Below are positions 8,827 to 17,319 of a stretch of 64,000 nt of DNA, piece by piece. Made by a program: the position numbers and the translations under genes. Below the pieces are notes generated by a model, which was not told where the DNA came from, searched no databases, and saw only the letters and a list, made by a program, of their open reading frames with translations. How positions within the stretch are numbered: the stretch's first letter is position 1; every line of letters starts with the position of its first letter. The stretch covers positions 1 to 64,000 of the forward strand of contig NZ_AQQV01000001.1 in NCBI RefSeq assembly GCF_002088235.1, written 5' to 3'. The DNA is from Oceanococcus atlanticus. Its GTDB lineage: Bacteria > Pseudomonadota > Gammaproteobacteria > Nevskiales > Oceanococcaceae.

Positions 8827-9975
8827 TTAACCAGCGCTGTCGGCATCAAGAATTCGCAATTCGACGCGGCGATTTAGCGCGCGCCCCGCCGCATCATCGT
8901 TGCTGGTCATGGGCGATGTCTCACCAAACCCGCGTGTGCTCAGACGTGACGACTCAACACCCCGTTCAATCAGGTAGCTGCGGACCGTTTGCGCACGCCG
9001 CTCCGACAAATCCAGGTTATACGATGCCCGGCCTTGATTGTCCGTATGTCCGGCGACTTCAATCTGCATAGAAGGATGCTCTCGCAACTGCTGTGCCACT
9101 TCGCTCAGCAACGCTTCGCTGGTCTCAGTCAGCTCGGCCTTGTCGGTGTCAAAGTTGACCCCACGCAAGGCGATCACATCACCAGCCGCACAGCCCCTAA
9201 GTTCAACCTCATCAACGTTTTCAAGCGTTTGCGGACATGGCGGAGGCGGCGGTGGTGGCGCACAACCGCGCTCATCCACGCGACTGCCATAGGTGGTTCC
9301 TGGGCACTGGTCATCTCGATCCAGCACACCATCGCTATCGCTGTCGGCCGGTGCAACAACCACCGGCTCTGGTGCAGGCGGCGGCGGTGGCGGCGGCTGC
9401 AGCCCGAACGGCAGCTGCAGGCCCAGGTTGTAGAGGATGTCCTGTATACCCGAGGCCTCTTCATCCAGACGCTGGCCATCCTGCCCGTTGTGATGACGAA
9501 AACGTGCGTCGGCACGCAGCCCAAAGCGATAGCGGCCAAAGCTGATCGGCAGCAAATAGCCAAGCCCGGCCTCAAAGCTGAGCCCCTTGTACTCTTCTCC
9601 GGCACTGCCCTGATGATCGCTGTTGAGATAGCCGATGGCCAAAGGCAGATGCAGGCCACCAAGTTGGGGCACGAATACCAGCGCGGCAATGCCACCACCG
9701 CTGAGCGTGGAGCTAGTGCCATCACCGTCCACCGCATCAAGCTCGCTGAACGCGCCGTAGAGCTCAATCGCCAACCCGGGATTGACCCTGTAGCCCAGGG
9801 CCAGCGTGCCCCCCAGACCGTCATCCAGTGTGCGGTCTGAATCAGGCTCAACATAAGACGCCATGGGCGCCACGTAGAGACCTCGCTCAAACGGTGCCAA
9901 GTTTTCAGCGGCTGCGATCGTCGGCAAACCCATGGCCAAAGCCAAACCTGCCGAGACCAGATTGATGGCCTTCAT
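8827..9975 (-). CDS. OmpA-family outer-membrane protein with TSP3-type linker
   Basis: 382-aa cell-envelope protein. The order is signal peptide (1-23), a beta-barrel of about residues 25-195 (OMP_b-brl type), a proline stretch (QPPPPPPAPEP), one calcium-binding thrombospondin-type-3-like segment (DSDSDGVLDRDDQCPG) and a second proline run (CAPPPPPPPCPQ). A C-terminal OmpA peptidoglycan-binding domain follows at about 255-375 (VAGHTDNQGRASYNLDLSER, RAQTVRSYL). It anchors the outer membrane to the wall. The start follows GGAGGAGAGA. It is a separate unit between the TonB operon and the receptor gene. Confidence 0.92.
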   Translation of the reverse strand: MKAINLVSAGLALAMGLPTIAAAENLAPFERGLYVAPMASYVEPDSDRTLDDGLGGTLALGYRVNPGLAIELYGAFSELDAVDGDGTSSTLSGGGIAALVFVPQLGGLHLPLAIGYLNSDHQGSAGEEYKGLSFEAGLGYLLPISFGRYRFGLRADARFRHHNGQDGQRLDEEASGIQDILYNLGLQLPFGLQPPPPPPPAPEPVVVAPADSDSDGVLDRDDQCPGTTYGSRVDERGCAPPPPPPPCPQTLENVDEVELRGCAAGDVIALRGVNFDTDKAELTETSEALLSEVAQQLREHPSMQIEVAGHTDNQGRASYNLDLSERRAQTVRSYLIERGVESSRLSTRGFGETSPMTSNDDAAGRALNRRVELRILDADSAG

Positions 9976-10078
9976 GTCTCTCTCCTCCAGCGAATTGCTG
10001 CGCCTGTGCGTGGATCCGGTGATGCCGCGCAGAAGATTTATGTTTTGGTATATCGGTGTCGACGGCCGTTGCCGGGCG

Positions 10079-12625
10079 TCAGAAGGTCCACTTCATGCGC
10101 AGTCCGTACAAGCGCGGCGGCGCCAGCGTGACCGTGCGACCAAAATCCTGTTGCAGGATGGATTGGTAGTAGTCGGTGTTCTGTGCATTCTCGACAAACG
10201 CCGTGAGCTGAAGCCCCCAGGGGTTGTAGAAATACGACACGCGCCCGGCCCAAGTGTCATAAGCCGGCTGCTCGAAGAACGGTGAATTTTGCGGCGTGTA
10301 GTTGAAACCACTGTTGTAGTAGTAGTCGACGCCCAGCTCAAAATCACCCCACGAACCACCACCGATGAACTGATTGACCGACAAGGTGGCGGTCAGGTCT
10401 GGCGTGCGAACAATGTCGTTGCCGGTAAAATCTCGCGCCGGACCGCCGATCAGACTGTCCTCACCAAAATACAGCCCGGTGTCATCATCGTAGCCCGACC
10501 CATTGGGGTAGTCGGTGTAGGTTCCGTCCAGATAGGTTGCCCCCGCCGCAATCGCAAGTCCGGGGTTGGACACCGGCATCGGCTGCCACAACATGTCGAA
10601 TTCCGCACCGGTGATTTCAGCCTCGCCGGCGTTTTTGAAGGTCACGATGCCGCCCGAGCCAATCGACACAATCGCGGTCAGCAAGCCGTCAATCTGGGTA
10701 TGGAACACCGCAGCGTTCAAGCGCAGTGAGTTGTCGAACAAATCCGATTTGAAGCCCAGCTCGAAGGCTGTCGCCGTTTCACGCTCCACCGCGTCGGGAT
10801 TGGTGAAGAAGTTGACGATGTTATAGGTCGGACTCTTGTAAGCGCGCTGGGCCGAAGCAAAGATCTGAAAGTTGTCGTCGAGACGGAACTGAAGCGCAAT
10901 CTTGGGCGACCAGGTTTCGTCCTTCAGATCGGGCACGCTGAAGTTGAAGATCCGAATATTCTGATCCGTGCGGTGGGCATCAAAGTAGGCGTTTGGTGGC
11001 TCGCCTGCCGTCGGCAGCACCACGTCCAGATAGCTATTGGTCAAACCGCGGGTTTCTTCCTGATAACGTACACCCAGCGTTACATCCAGCCAGTCCGTTG
11101 CAAATATCGTGGACTGCAGATAAGCCGCGTTGGATTCAGTGGTCAGAATCCCGCCATTGCCGAGCACAATGTCATTGGTTGAGTTGATCAGGTTGTTGAC
11201 CAGGCCGCTCAGGTTGGTGCCGCCCAGCACGTTGTCGAGTCGGTCCAGCAAGCTTGTTCCGCCGATCACATTGGAGCCGAATCCCACTGCATTCAAGCTG
11301 AGGTACAAACTTCCGAAACCACCCTCACCCTCCAGGCGGTAGAGCCCCGCCACCCACTGCATGAAATCGGCAAACGGCGAGTTGGCGTTGGACAAAATCT
11401 GCAGCTCATAGGTGTTCTGCAGGTTGAATTGGTCATTGCTGTAGAACTTGGCCTGCGATGTTTCCGTTGAGTCCAGGTCATACATGGCCTCATCAACATA
11501 CGCATTGTTGTCCGAGTAAATCAGCTTGATGTCGGCAAAATCGGTCAACCATTCCAGGGTCGCGCCGAACAATTCGTTGGTGGTGTCATTGCCGCCCTGA
11601 TAGTCGTTGTGCCAAACGCGGTCAGGCTCATCCGCTTCGACGCCTGCGGCAAAGATCGGCGCAGGCCGGGTATTTTCCTGCGACAACGAGTTGCTGTTGA
11701 ACTGCTCGTTATAGGCGCCCACCAGCGTCAGTGTCAGGTTGTCCGTGGGAAACGCCTGCAGCTTGAGACGACCACCCTGAACATAGTCCTCACGCATTGG
11801 ACCCGGCTCACCGCCCACCTCATTGCGACCGTAGAGATCCTGGGTTTCCTTATACAGCGCCAAGGTTGCGCCCGCGTATTCCGTGAGCGGTGAACCCAGA
11901 TAAAGCTGGTACTTCTGCGAGTTGTAATTGCCAATGGAATACTTGGCCGTGCCGATAAACTCATCAGGCGAGTCAGCCGTGACAATATTGATCGCGCCGC
12001 CGGTGGCATTGCGCCCAAACAAAGTACCTTGCGGGCCTTTGAGCACTTCGACCCGCTCGACAGGCCCTAACGTATCCTGCTTGCCCTGACTGGGGCCGAT
12101 GTTGATCCCGTCGATGTAGGTGGCAACGCTGGGATCTGCATTGGGCAAAAAGGCGTCCGTGCCAACACCGCGGATATAGATCAAGCTGTAGCCGTAGGTG
12201 TAGGTGTAGGTCAGGCCCGGGGTGATCTTTTGCAGATCTGCTGTCGACTCGACCCCGAATGCATCCAGCTTCTCACCGCTGAAGGCGTTGATCATGATCG
12301 GCACATCCTGGACATCTTCCTCGCGCTTCTGCGCGGTCACGATGACCTCCTCGATCAAACGACTACCGCTGCCACGCACCGGCTTGATGTCGTCGTCCTG
12401 CCCTACGGGAATGGTGTCCAACTCGGCGTCAGCGGCCTGCTCTGGCGCGGTTTCGGCCGAAGCTTGCGGTACCTGCTGAGCCTCGGATGCGGTCTGCTGT
12501 TCGTCCGCTGTCGAGGATTCGCTCGGGCCGAACAAGTCATCCAGATCGTCCTGCGCGTGCAACGTTGCGCTGCTCAGCGCGAAAAACAGACCTGGCAAGG
12601 CCCGCCAAACAAATCCCTTCGTCAT
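10079..12625 (-). CDS. TonB-dependent outer-membrane receptor
   Basis: 848-aa receptor. The order is signal peptide (1-24, ending TLHAQ), an unusually long acidic low-complexity region (about 25-88, rich in Asp, Glu, Gln, Ala), and a TonB-box-like EEVIVTAQKR. The plug domain covers about 95-205 (SLIYIRGVGTD, ERVEVLKGPQGTLFGRNATG, GGAINIVTA). A 22-strand barrel ends in the aromatic C-terminal Phe (YGLRMKWTF). Plug and barrel motifs resemble receptors found with catabolic genes rather than siderophore genes. A MarR-type operator lies about 150 bp upstream, tying it to the P450 operon. The ligand is unknown, probably hydrophobic. Confidence 0.93.
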   Translation of the reverse strand: MTKGFVWRALPGLFFALSSATLHAQDDLDDLFGPSESSTADEQQTASEAQQVPQASAETAPEQAADAELDTIPVGQDDDIKPVRGSGSRLIEEVIVTAQKREEDVQDVPIMINAFSGEKLDAFGVESTADLQKITPGLTYTYTYGYSLIYIRGVGTDAFLPNADPSVATYIDGINIGPSQGKQDTLGPVERVEVLKGPQGTLFGRNATGGAINIVTADSPDEFIGTAKYSIGNYNSQKYQLYLGSPLTEYAGATLALYKETQDLYGRNEVGGEPGPMREDYVQGGRLKLQAFPTDNLTLTLVGAYNEQFNSNSLSQENTRPAPIFAAGVEADEPDRVWHNDYQGGNDTTNELFGATLEWLTDFADIKLIYSDNNAYVDEAMYDLDSTETSQAKFYSNDQFNLQNTYELQILSNANSPFADFMQWVAGLYRLEGEGGFGSLYLSLNAVGFGSNVIGGTSLLDRLDNVLGGTNLSGLVNNLINSTNDIVLGNGGILTTESNAAYLQSTIFATDWLDVTLGVRYQEETRGLTNSYLDVVLPTAGEPPNAYFDAHRTDQNIRIFNFSVPDLKDETWSPKIALQFRLDDNFQIFASAQRAYKSPTYNIVNFFTNPDAVERETATAFELGFKSDLFDNSLRLNAAVFHTQIDGLLTAIVSIGSGGIVTFKNAGEAEITGAEFDMLWQPMPVSNPGLAIAAGATYLDGTYTDYPNGSGYDDDTGLYFGEDSLIGGPARDFTGNDIVRTPDLTATLSVNQFIGGGSWGDFELGVDYYYNSGFNYTPQNSPFFEQPAYDTWAGRVSYFYNPWGLQLTAFVENAQNTDYYQSILQQDFGRTVTLAPPRLYGLRMKWTF

Positions 12626-12773
12626 GTCTCACTCCGCATCTCTTGCGCCGGTTCAGGGGGAGCGCCGGCACACGTTGACGTTTCGATGTTTTATGGCGGC
12701 CTGATTTAGTTGTATGTGGCCGCACCTGTCAGATGTCACATTACACAACTTGCGACATCATGTCTATTAATAA

Positions 12774-13190
12774 TTATGTCTTTTCGACATCTTTTAAATG
12801 GCTCGATTGAAAGCGGCAAAAAACCAACAAAATCAAAGCCTGAATCAGATCGACCGCGCCCAGAACCAGGAATATGGATGGCGCTCCCATCCCAACTCCC
12901 AGGCCAAACAAAGCGGCCGCAGTAAATTTCACCGCCACACTGACGCGCAAGGTTTGCGGCATCAGCCCCAGGCTCAAGCGCAACCATGCCAGCCCGGCGC
13001 CAAGCACCCCAATCAGGTGAACCAGCAGCGCACTACCCGGCGCTATCTGCAACGCACCAGACCACTGCATGCTGGCGTTCATCTGAACCAGCAAACCAAT
13101 CATCCAGCTGCCAAGACCCGGCACCGCCAAAACGGTGAAAAGCAGCAGATCACCCAGTGCGATCTGCCGGTATGCCACAGCAGGATTCAT
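12774..13190 (-). CDS. Small four-helix membrane protein
   Basis: Unrecognised 138-aa integral membrane protein with four predicted hydrophobic helices at about residues 12-35, 50-70, 80-102 and 106-126 (for example ALLVHLIGVLGAGLAWLRL and IFLVLGAVDLIQALILLVF). Length and topology recall small DoxX/DUF-type membrane proteins, but no motif fixes the family. The ATG at 13190 overlaps the stop of the SnoaL-like gene (TGATG), so it is translated as the last gene of the P450 operon. Confidence 0.75.
   Translation of the reverse strand: MNPAVAYRQIALGDLLLFTVLAVPGLGSWMIGLLVQMNASMQWSGALQIAPGSALLVHLIGVLGAGLAWLRLSLGLMPQTLRVSVAVKFTAAALFGLGVGMGAPSIFLVLGAVDLIQALILLVFCRFQSSHLKDVEKT
12776..12790. promoter_or_regulatory. 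MarR-type operator upstream of TonB-dependent receptor
   Basis: ATGTC, 5 nt, GACAT at 12776-12790 has the same TGTC-N5-GACA core as the sites at 17284 and 18810. Extra half-sites lie closer to the receptor start: GATGTC near 12732, and GACATCATGTC at 12754-12764. The site overlaps the last codons of the small membrane-protein gene and is about 150 bp upstream of the receptor start. Binding is inferred from sequence similarity only. Confidence 0.5.
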
Positions 13191-13585
13191 CAACTGAATG
13201 CTGCGACCGCCTCAGCGGTATTCATGAAGTCGCGAAAACGTGTCCACTTGCCATTCTCAACTGTAATGACATGGGCAAAATCCGAGCGAATATCCCGGCC
13301 GGTTGAACGCGCCGTGAGATGAAGTTGGCCGGTCACGGTCACCATCTTGCCGTCGCTCAGAAACTGCTCCGGCTCAAACTGATGAATGTCGACGGAGCTG
13401 AGCACGGTCGAAAAGAAAGTCTCTGCCTCGGCCAAACCACGGTAGTTGCCCGCATACGGAATGACCGATGGGCCATAAAACTCGATCACTACATCGTCGT
13501 TGAGCAGTTCAAGAATCGCTGGCACGTCCTTGTTGCCGAAACGGGTAAACACTTCAATGGTGGTGTCGACTTCTGGGGTACTCAT
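13190..13585 (-). CDS. SnoaL-like / NTF2-fold protein
   Basis: 131-aa protein of the SnoaL/ketosteroid-isomerase-like superfamily. Typical features are an N-terminal helix (TTIEVFTRFGNKDVPAILEL), NDDVVIEFYGP, the YRGLAEAETFFSTV loop region and the strands MVTVTGQLHLTARSTGRDI and SDFAHVITVENGKWTRF. Such proteins can act as small isomerases, cyclases or hydrolases on hydrophobic substrates, or lack activity. It has a good AGGAGA ribosome-binding site and lies between ferredoxin and the small membrane protein in the P450 operon. The reaction is unknown. Confidence 0.85.
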   Translation of the reverse strand: MSTPEVDTTIEVFTRFGNKDVPAILELLNDDVVIEFYGPSVIPYAGNYRGLAEAETFFSTVLSSVDIHQFEPEQFLSDGKMVTVTGQLHLTARSTGRDIRSDFAHVITVENGKWTRFRDFMNTAEAVAAFS

Positions 13586-13605
13586 TGTTGTCTCCTGATA
13601 TGGAT

Positions 13606-13914
13606 TTATTCCGCGGGCGCAACGGTGATCGGAATGCCATCCAGCTCATCACTGAGATGAATCTGGCACGCCAAGCGGCTGGTCTCGCGGGTGTTGAGCA
13701 GCTCATCAAGCAGCTCAAGTTCAAGCTCATCTTTGGGTGGCAGTCGATTCAGCCAATCCGCATCGACATACACCTGGCAGGTCGCACAGGAGCATTCGCC
13801 GCCGCACGTGGCCTCGACCAAGTCGAGTTCCGCCAGTACATCCATGAGCCGATCTCCGCTCTCGTAGTGCAGGTCCATGACCGTGCCTGAGCGATCGATG
13901 ACTTTGATTTTCAT
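13606..13914 (-). CDS. 2Fe-2S ferredoxin (P450 redox partner)
   Basis: 102-aa adrenodoxin/putidaredoxin-type ferredoxin. The cluster ligands appear in ATCGGECSCATCQVYV (C-x5-C-x2-C) and the fourth Cys in SRLACQIHL. The characteristic C-terminal DGIPITVAP follows. I chose the ATG at 13914 (MKIKVIDRSG), six bases after the reductase stop; upstream in-frame sequence is shadow of the reductase. It passes electrons from the FAD reductase to the P450 of the same operon. Confidence 0.95.
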   Translation of the reverse strand: MKIKVIDRSGTVMDLHYESGDRLMDVLAELDLVEATCGGECSCATCQVYVDADWLNRLPPKDELELELLDELLNTRETSRLACQIHLSDELDGIPITVAPAE

Positions 13915-13919
13915 ATCTT

Positions 13920-15155
13920 TTATTCCGAAGCCGTAGTGAGCAGATCGCGCAATGCGATCGCCGGATTTGTGAGCGCTGCGGGGTCCACAGCCTGGCCTGT
14001 CGCGATCAAGCGCTTGGCCACAATGAAATCCCCGGCGGCATTCAGACACTGCGCCGCACGCAGACGATTGCCATCAAGCAGGAAGCAGCTCAGGCGCGTT
14101 CCATCGGCACTGGCACGCTGCAACCAGCCTTGCGCCGCTGGCGCCAAACCCACCATCTGCAGTTTGCTTTTGTATTGGTCGGACCAGAACCAGGGGGCCA
14201 CCGGCTGCGGCGGCGTGGCACCTGTGATCGCAGCAGCCACCACATTGGCGGTGTGAATGGCGTTGTCTACTGATTCCAGTCGCACGCCGCCATGGCCTTG
14301 AGTCAGGCGTGGGCGCGCCACATCACCGATGGCGTATATGCGGGCATCGCTGCTCTGCCCCGTGGTATCGACCAGGATGCCATCGTCGCAGGCCAGACCT
14401 GCGGCCTCGGCCAGCTCACTATTGGCCTGCATGCCGATGCCCACGACTAAAACATCCGCCTCCAGTCGCTCGCCGGCACTGGTCTCTACGCCGGCAAAAG
14501 CGTCCTGGCCAAGCACGCGTGAAACGCCAACACCACAATGCACCTGGCTGCCCTGGCGGAGATGCTCTTCCACCAGTCGCTGCGCGATGGGCGCTGCGGC
14601 TGAGCGCTCCAATACTCTGGATTGCATTTCAAGCACGCTGACCTGACAACCCAACGTGCGTAGCGACGCCGCGACCTCAAGGCCAATGTAGCCACCGCCC
14701 ACCAGCACCACCCGCTCGGCGCCATTCAAACGTTCACGCAGGGCCTGACTGTCGGCATAGGTCCGCATGGTAAATACACCGCTCATGCCCTGCGGAACCA
14801 ATGCAAGATCGCGCGGCCGTCCGCCTGTCGCCAGCACCAGTGCGTCATAGGGCGTGGTCTGTCCGGCCTCATCAACAACGCATTGCGTGGCCGTATCAAT
14901 TGCGACCACCGCTCGGCCAAGATGCACATCGACGTTGTGCGTCTGGTAGTAAGCTGCTTTGCGAATCGCAAGCTTTTCCAGCGGCAGTTCGCCGAGCAGG
15001 AATTTTTTCGACAACGGCGGGCGGTGATAAGGCAGCACGTCTTCATCACAGAACAAAGTGATCTGCCCTTCATAGCCGTGCCCACGCAAGCTGCCAATCA
15101 GTTGGGTCGCGGCCTGCCCTCCGCCAACAACCACAACACGCTGGGGCGCATTCAT
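13920..15155 (-). CDS. FAD-dependent ferredoxin reductase (P450 redox partner)
   Basis: 411-aa NAD(P)H:ferredoxin reductase of the putidaredoxin/rubredoxin reductase class. The FAD-binding motif is VVVVGGGQAATQLIGSL at the N-terminus, the NAD-binding motif is VVLVGGGYIGLEVAASL near residue 150, and IYAIGDVA marks the second FAD motif. A C-terminal reductase domain has PWFWSDQYKSKLQMVG. The ATG at 15155 overlaps the crotonase stop by 4 nt (ATGA). With the ferredoxin it completes a class I bacterial P450 electron chain. Confidence 0.95.
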   Translation of the reverse strand: MNAPQRVVVVGGGQAATQLIGSLRGHGYEGQITLFCDEDVLPYHRPPLSKKFLLGELPLEKLAIRKAAYYQTHNVDVHLGRAVVAIDTATQCVVDEAGQTTPYDALVLATGGRPRDLALVPQGMSGVFTMRTYADSQALRERLNGAERVVLVGGGYIGLEVAASLRTLGCQVSVLEMQSRVLERSAAAPIAQRLVEEHLRQGSQVHCGVGVSRVLGQDAFAGVETSAGERLEADVLVVGIGMQANSELAEAAGLACDDGILVDTTGQSSDARIYAIGDVARPRLTQGHGGVRLESVDNAIHTANVVAAAITGATPPQPVAPWFWSDQYKSKLQMVGLAPAAQGWLQRASADGTRLSCFLLDGNRLRAAQCLNAAGDFIVAKRLIATGQAVDPAALTNPAIALRDLLTTASE

Positions 15156-15985
15156 GGCAATAAGTCCTGGAACGCTGCGGCTTGGCGTTGGCGCTGAGCC
15201 TCTATGGCCTGCGGGATATCGTCGGTGACGAACATGGCCGCGTTCCACACCGTCATGTAATCAAGTCCGTCAGCAATCTCGCTACGCCGGTTACGCCGCA
15301 ATGCCGTTTTGGTGCCGGCCAGAGCCAACGGCGACAGAGCCGCCAGTTGCTCGGCCAACTGCATCGCGGCTGCCGGCAGATCTTGCGGCGCATCGACAAG
15401 CTGACGCACAAATCCGCTGCCGCGTGCTTCATCTGCCGGCATACGCCGCCCGGTCAGCGCCAGATCGTCCACGATCGCCGGGGCGATCAGGTTCGGCATC
15501 CGCTGCAGCACACCAAGGTCTGCGGTAATCGCAACATTGATCTCGTGGATGCAGTAAAACGCTTCGGCCGAGCACAGGCGAAGATCTGTTGCACAGACAA
15601 GATCCAGCCCGGCACCGATGCACGCCCCTTGCGTGGCGGCAATCACCGGAATACGCAAAGCCTCGATCTGGTCCATCGGGCGTTGCAAATAGCGAATCTT
15701 GCGTCTCAGCCATTCACGATAGCGGCCCGGCTCCGCGTCGCCATGGGCACGCACCGCGGCGAAGAAATCCAGATCCATGCCCGCACAGAAGTGTTCACCC
15801 TCTGCACGCAAAATCAGCACGCGCAGCGTTGGGTCAGCGTCTACACGCTCCAAGGCATCAGACAAGTCGCCCCAGAAAGCATCCTGCAAGGTGTTCAGCT
15901 GCTCTGCTCGGGTCAGTGTCAGCTCGGCAATCGCACCTTGGCGATTCAGACAAAAGGCATCGGTTTGCAACATCAGCTTGGCCAT
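15152..15985 (-). CDS. Crotonase-family protein, dienoyl-CoA-isomerase-like
   Basis: 277-aa enoyl-CoA hydratase/isomerase-family protein. The oxyanion-hole segments are HFCAGMDLDFF and TQGACIGAGLDLVCATDLRL. The segment EINVAITADLGVLQRMP matches the EVDVGLAADxGTLQRLP signature of delta3,5-delta2,4-dienoyl-CoA isomerases, including the Glu and the Asp eight residues later. This suggests double-bond relocation rather than simple hydration. It follows the P450 gene by 27 bp. It would act on the CoA ester formed after P450 and aldehyde dehydrogenase oxidation; substrate unknown. Confidence 0.88.
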   Translation of the reverse strand: MAKLMLQTDAFCLNRQGAIAELTLTRAEQLNTLQDAFWGDLSDALERVDADPTLRVLILRAEGEHFCAGMDLDFFAAVRAHGDAEPGRYREWLRRKIRYLQRPMDQIEALRIPVIAATQGACIGAGLDLVCATDLRLCSAEAFYCIHEINVAITADLGVLQRMPNLIAPAIVDDLALTGRRMPADEARGSGFVRQLVDAPQDLPAAAMQLAEQLAALSPLALAGTKTALRRNRRSEIADGLDYMTVWNAAMFVTDDIPQAIEAQRQRQAAAFQDLLP

Positions 15986-16012
15986 GTCCTGCTCGATTTT
16001 CGGAGTGTGAAT

Positions 16013-17251
16013 CTAGGACTTGAGCACCACCGGCAGGCTCTGCAGTCCGAAGGTCAGCAATCCACCACGCTGGCGCTGCTTGGGCTTCGATCCCGCATCA
16101 ATGCCGCTGCAGTTATCGAGAATGACCTCAAGCATCTTTTCGGCCTCCATCCGCGCCACGCTGGATCCCAGGCAATGATGAATGCCATGACCAAAGGTGA
16201 CGTGGCGACCGATATTGGGGCGATTGAGAATGAACTTGTCCGGCTGTTCGAACATATCCGGATCGCGGTTGGCCGCAGCCATGAAAAATGCCACCCAGTC
16301 GCCCTGCTTGATCTGCACACCGCCATGTTCGATATCCTGCGTTGCCACGCGGAACAATCGCTGCGGCGGACCGTCTCGCCGCAGGCTCTCCTCGATGAAC
16401 GGGCGCACCTGGGTACGATCACGTTTAAGCAGGTCGAAAAATTCAGGCTCTTCCTGCAGCGTTGCGACCAGATTCCCAAGCAGATAGGTGGTGGTTTCCG
16501 CCCCCGCGACGACTAAGGTGATGCAGAACAGCACAACCTCTTCCTTGGTCAAATGCTGGCCTTCATCCTCAGCCCGGATGAACGCTGCCATCAAAGTGTC
16601 AGGCACCTCGTCACCGCGCTCAATCGCGGCGTAGCACTCCGCCACTTTGGTGCTGTAGTAGGTAAACAATTCGATGTTGCACTGCTGACGCTCTTCAGGG
16701 GTGAAATCCGAAGAAACCATGAACGCATTGGCCCAGCGCACCAGCTTGGGATAATCCTCACGCGGCGTGCCAATCAAAAAGGTCATGACCACCGAAGGCA
16801 GCACCCCAGCCACTTCCTGCATGAAGTCGATGTCGTTATCAATCAGACCATTGACCATCTCGCTGATCGTTTGCGTGACCAAAGGCGCAATGTCGGTGCC
16901 CACGCGCTTGGGCGTAAAGGCTTTTTTGGCAATGTTGCGCAACAGGGTATGGCGCGGCCGGTCATGGTTGACCAGCATCAGCGTGGGCGCTTCCGAGGCC
17001 TCTTGCATCGGGTCACGTGACGAGAAGGCGTCATGGTTCTTCATCACCCCCTGGACATCTTCGTAGCGGGTAAAAACCCAGGCCGGATTGGGCTGGTCCA
17101 CACCCGGCACAGTGCCGGGCGGATAGTCGAGCAAACCAAACTGAGGCGGCCGCGCTCGCAGCAGTGCGTAGTAGGGGTATGGATTCGCAATGACGTCCGG
17201 ATCGAGCAGTTTCGTCACATCGAAATCCGCTCCGTATTTCAGCTCGGCCAC
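16013..17251 (-). CDS. Cytochrome P450 monooxygenase
   Basis: 412-aa soluble bacterial P450. It shows the I-helix motif VVAGAETTTYLLG, the K-helix ExxR (EESLRRDGP) and the heme-binding loop FGHGIHHCLGSSVAR with the Cys thiolate ligand. The ALPS/PPR region is PPQRLFRVA. The start is a GTG at 17251 with AAGGAG 7 nt upstream. It heads an operon with its own ferredoxin and reductase and is preceded by a TTGACA promoter covered by a MarR-type operator. The likely reaction is regioselective hydroxylation of a hydrophobic molecule; the substrate cannot be read from sequence. Confidence 0.95.
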   Translation of the reverse strand: MAELKYGADFDVTKLLDPDVIANPYPYYALLRARPPQFGLLDYPPGTVPGVDQPNPAWVFTRYEDVQGVMKNHDAFSSRDPMQEASEAPTLMLVNHDRPRHTLLRNIAKKAFTPKRVGTDIAPLVTQTISEMVNGLIDNDIDFMQEVAGVLPSVVMTFLIGTPREDYPKLVRWANAFMVSSDFTPEERQQCNIELFTYYSTKVAECYAAIERGDEVPDTLMAAFIRAEDEGQHLTKEEVVLFCITLVVAGAETTTYLLGNLVATLQEEPEFFDLLKRDRTQVRPFIEESLRRDGPPQRLFRVATQDIEHGGVQIKQGDWVAFFMAAANRDPDMFEQPDKFILNRPNIGRHVTFGHGIHHCLGSSVARMEAEKMLEVILDNCSGIDAGSKPKQRQRGGLLTFGLQSLPVVLKS

Positions 17252-17283
17252 GTCAGTCTCCTTGGTATTTTCTAATGTCGGAT

Positions 17284-17314
17284 AATAGTGTCATTTGGAC
17301 ACTATTTCTGTCAA
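17284..17314 (-). promoter_or_regulatory. P450 promoter with MarR-type operator
   Basis: A perfect inverted repeat, AATAGTGTC - 5 nt - GACACTATT (17284-17306), lies 33 bp upstream of the P450 start. On the minus strand a consensus -35 TTGACA (17309-17314) is followed after 18 nt by CACTAT (17290-17285), so the repeat covers the spacer and -10. A repressor bound here would block RNA polymerase and be released by a ligand, as is typical for MarR-family regulators. Confidence 0.7.
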
Positions 17315-17319
17315 ACAAT

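Noticed and set aside
15182-16516. 444-codon open frame on the plus strand opposite the crotonase and P450 genes
   Set aside because: It spans two well-supported genes on the other strand, has no recognisable domain and shows the residue bias of an antisense shadow in GC-rich DNA.
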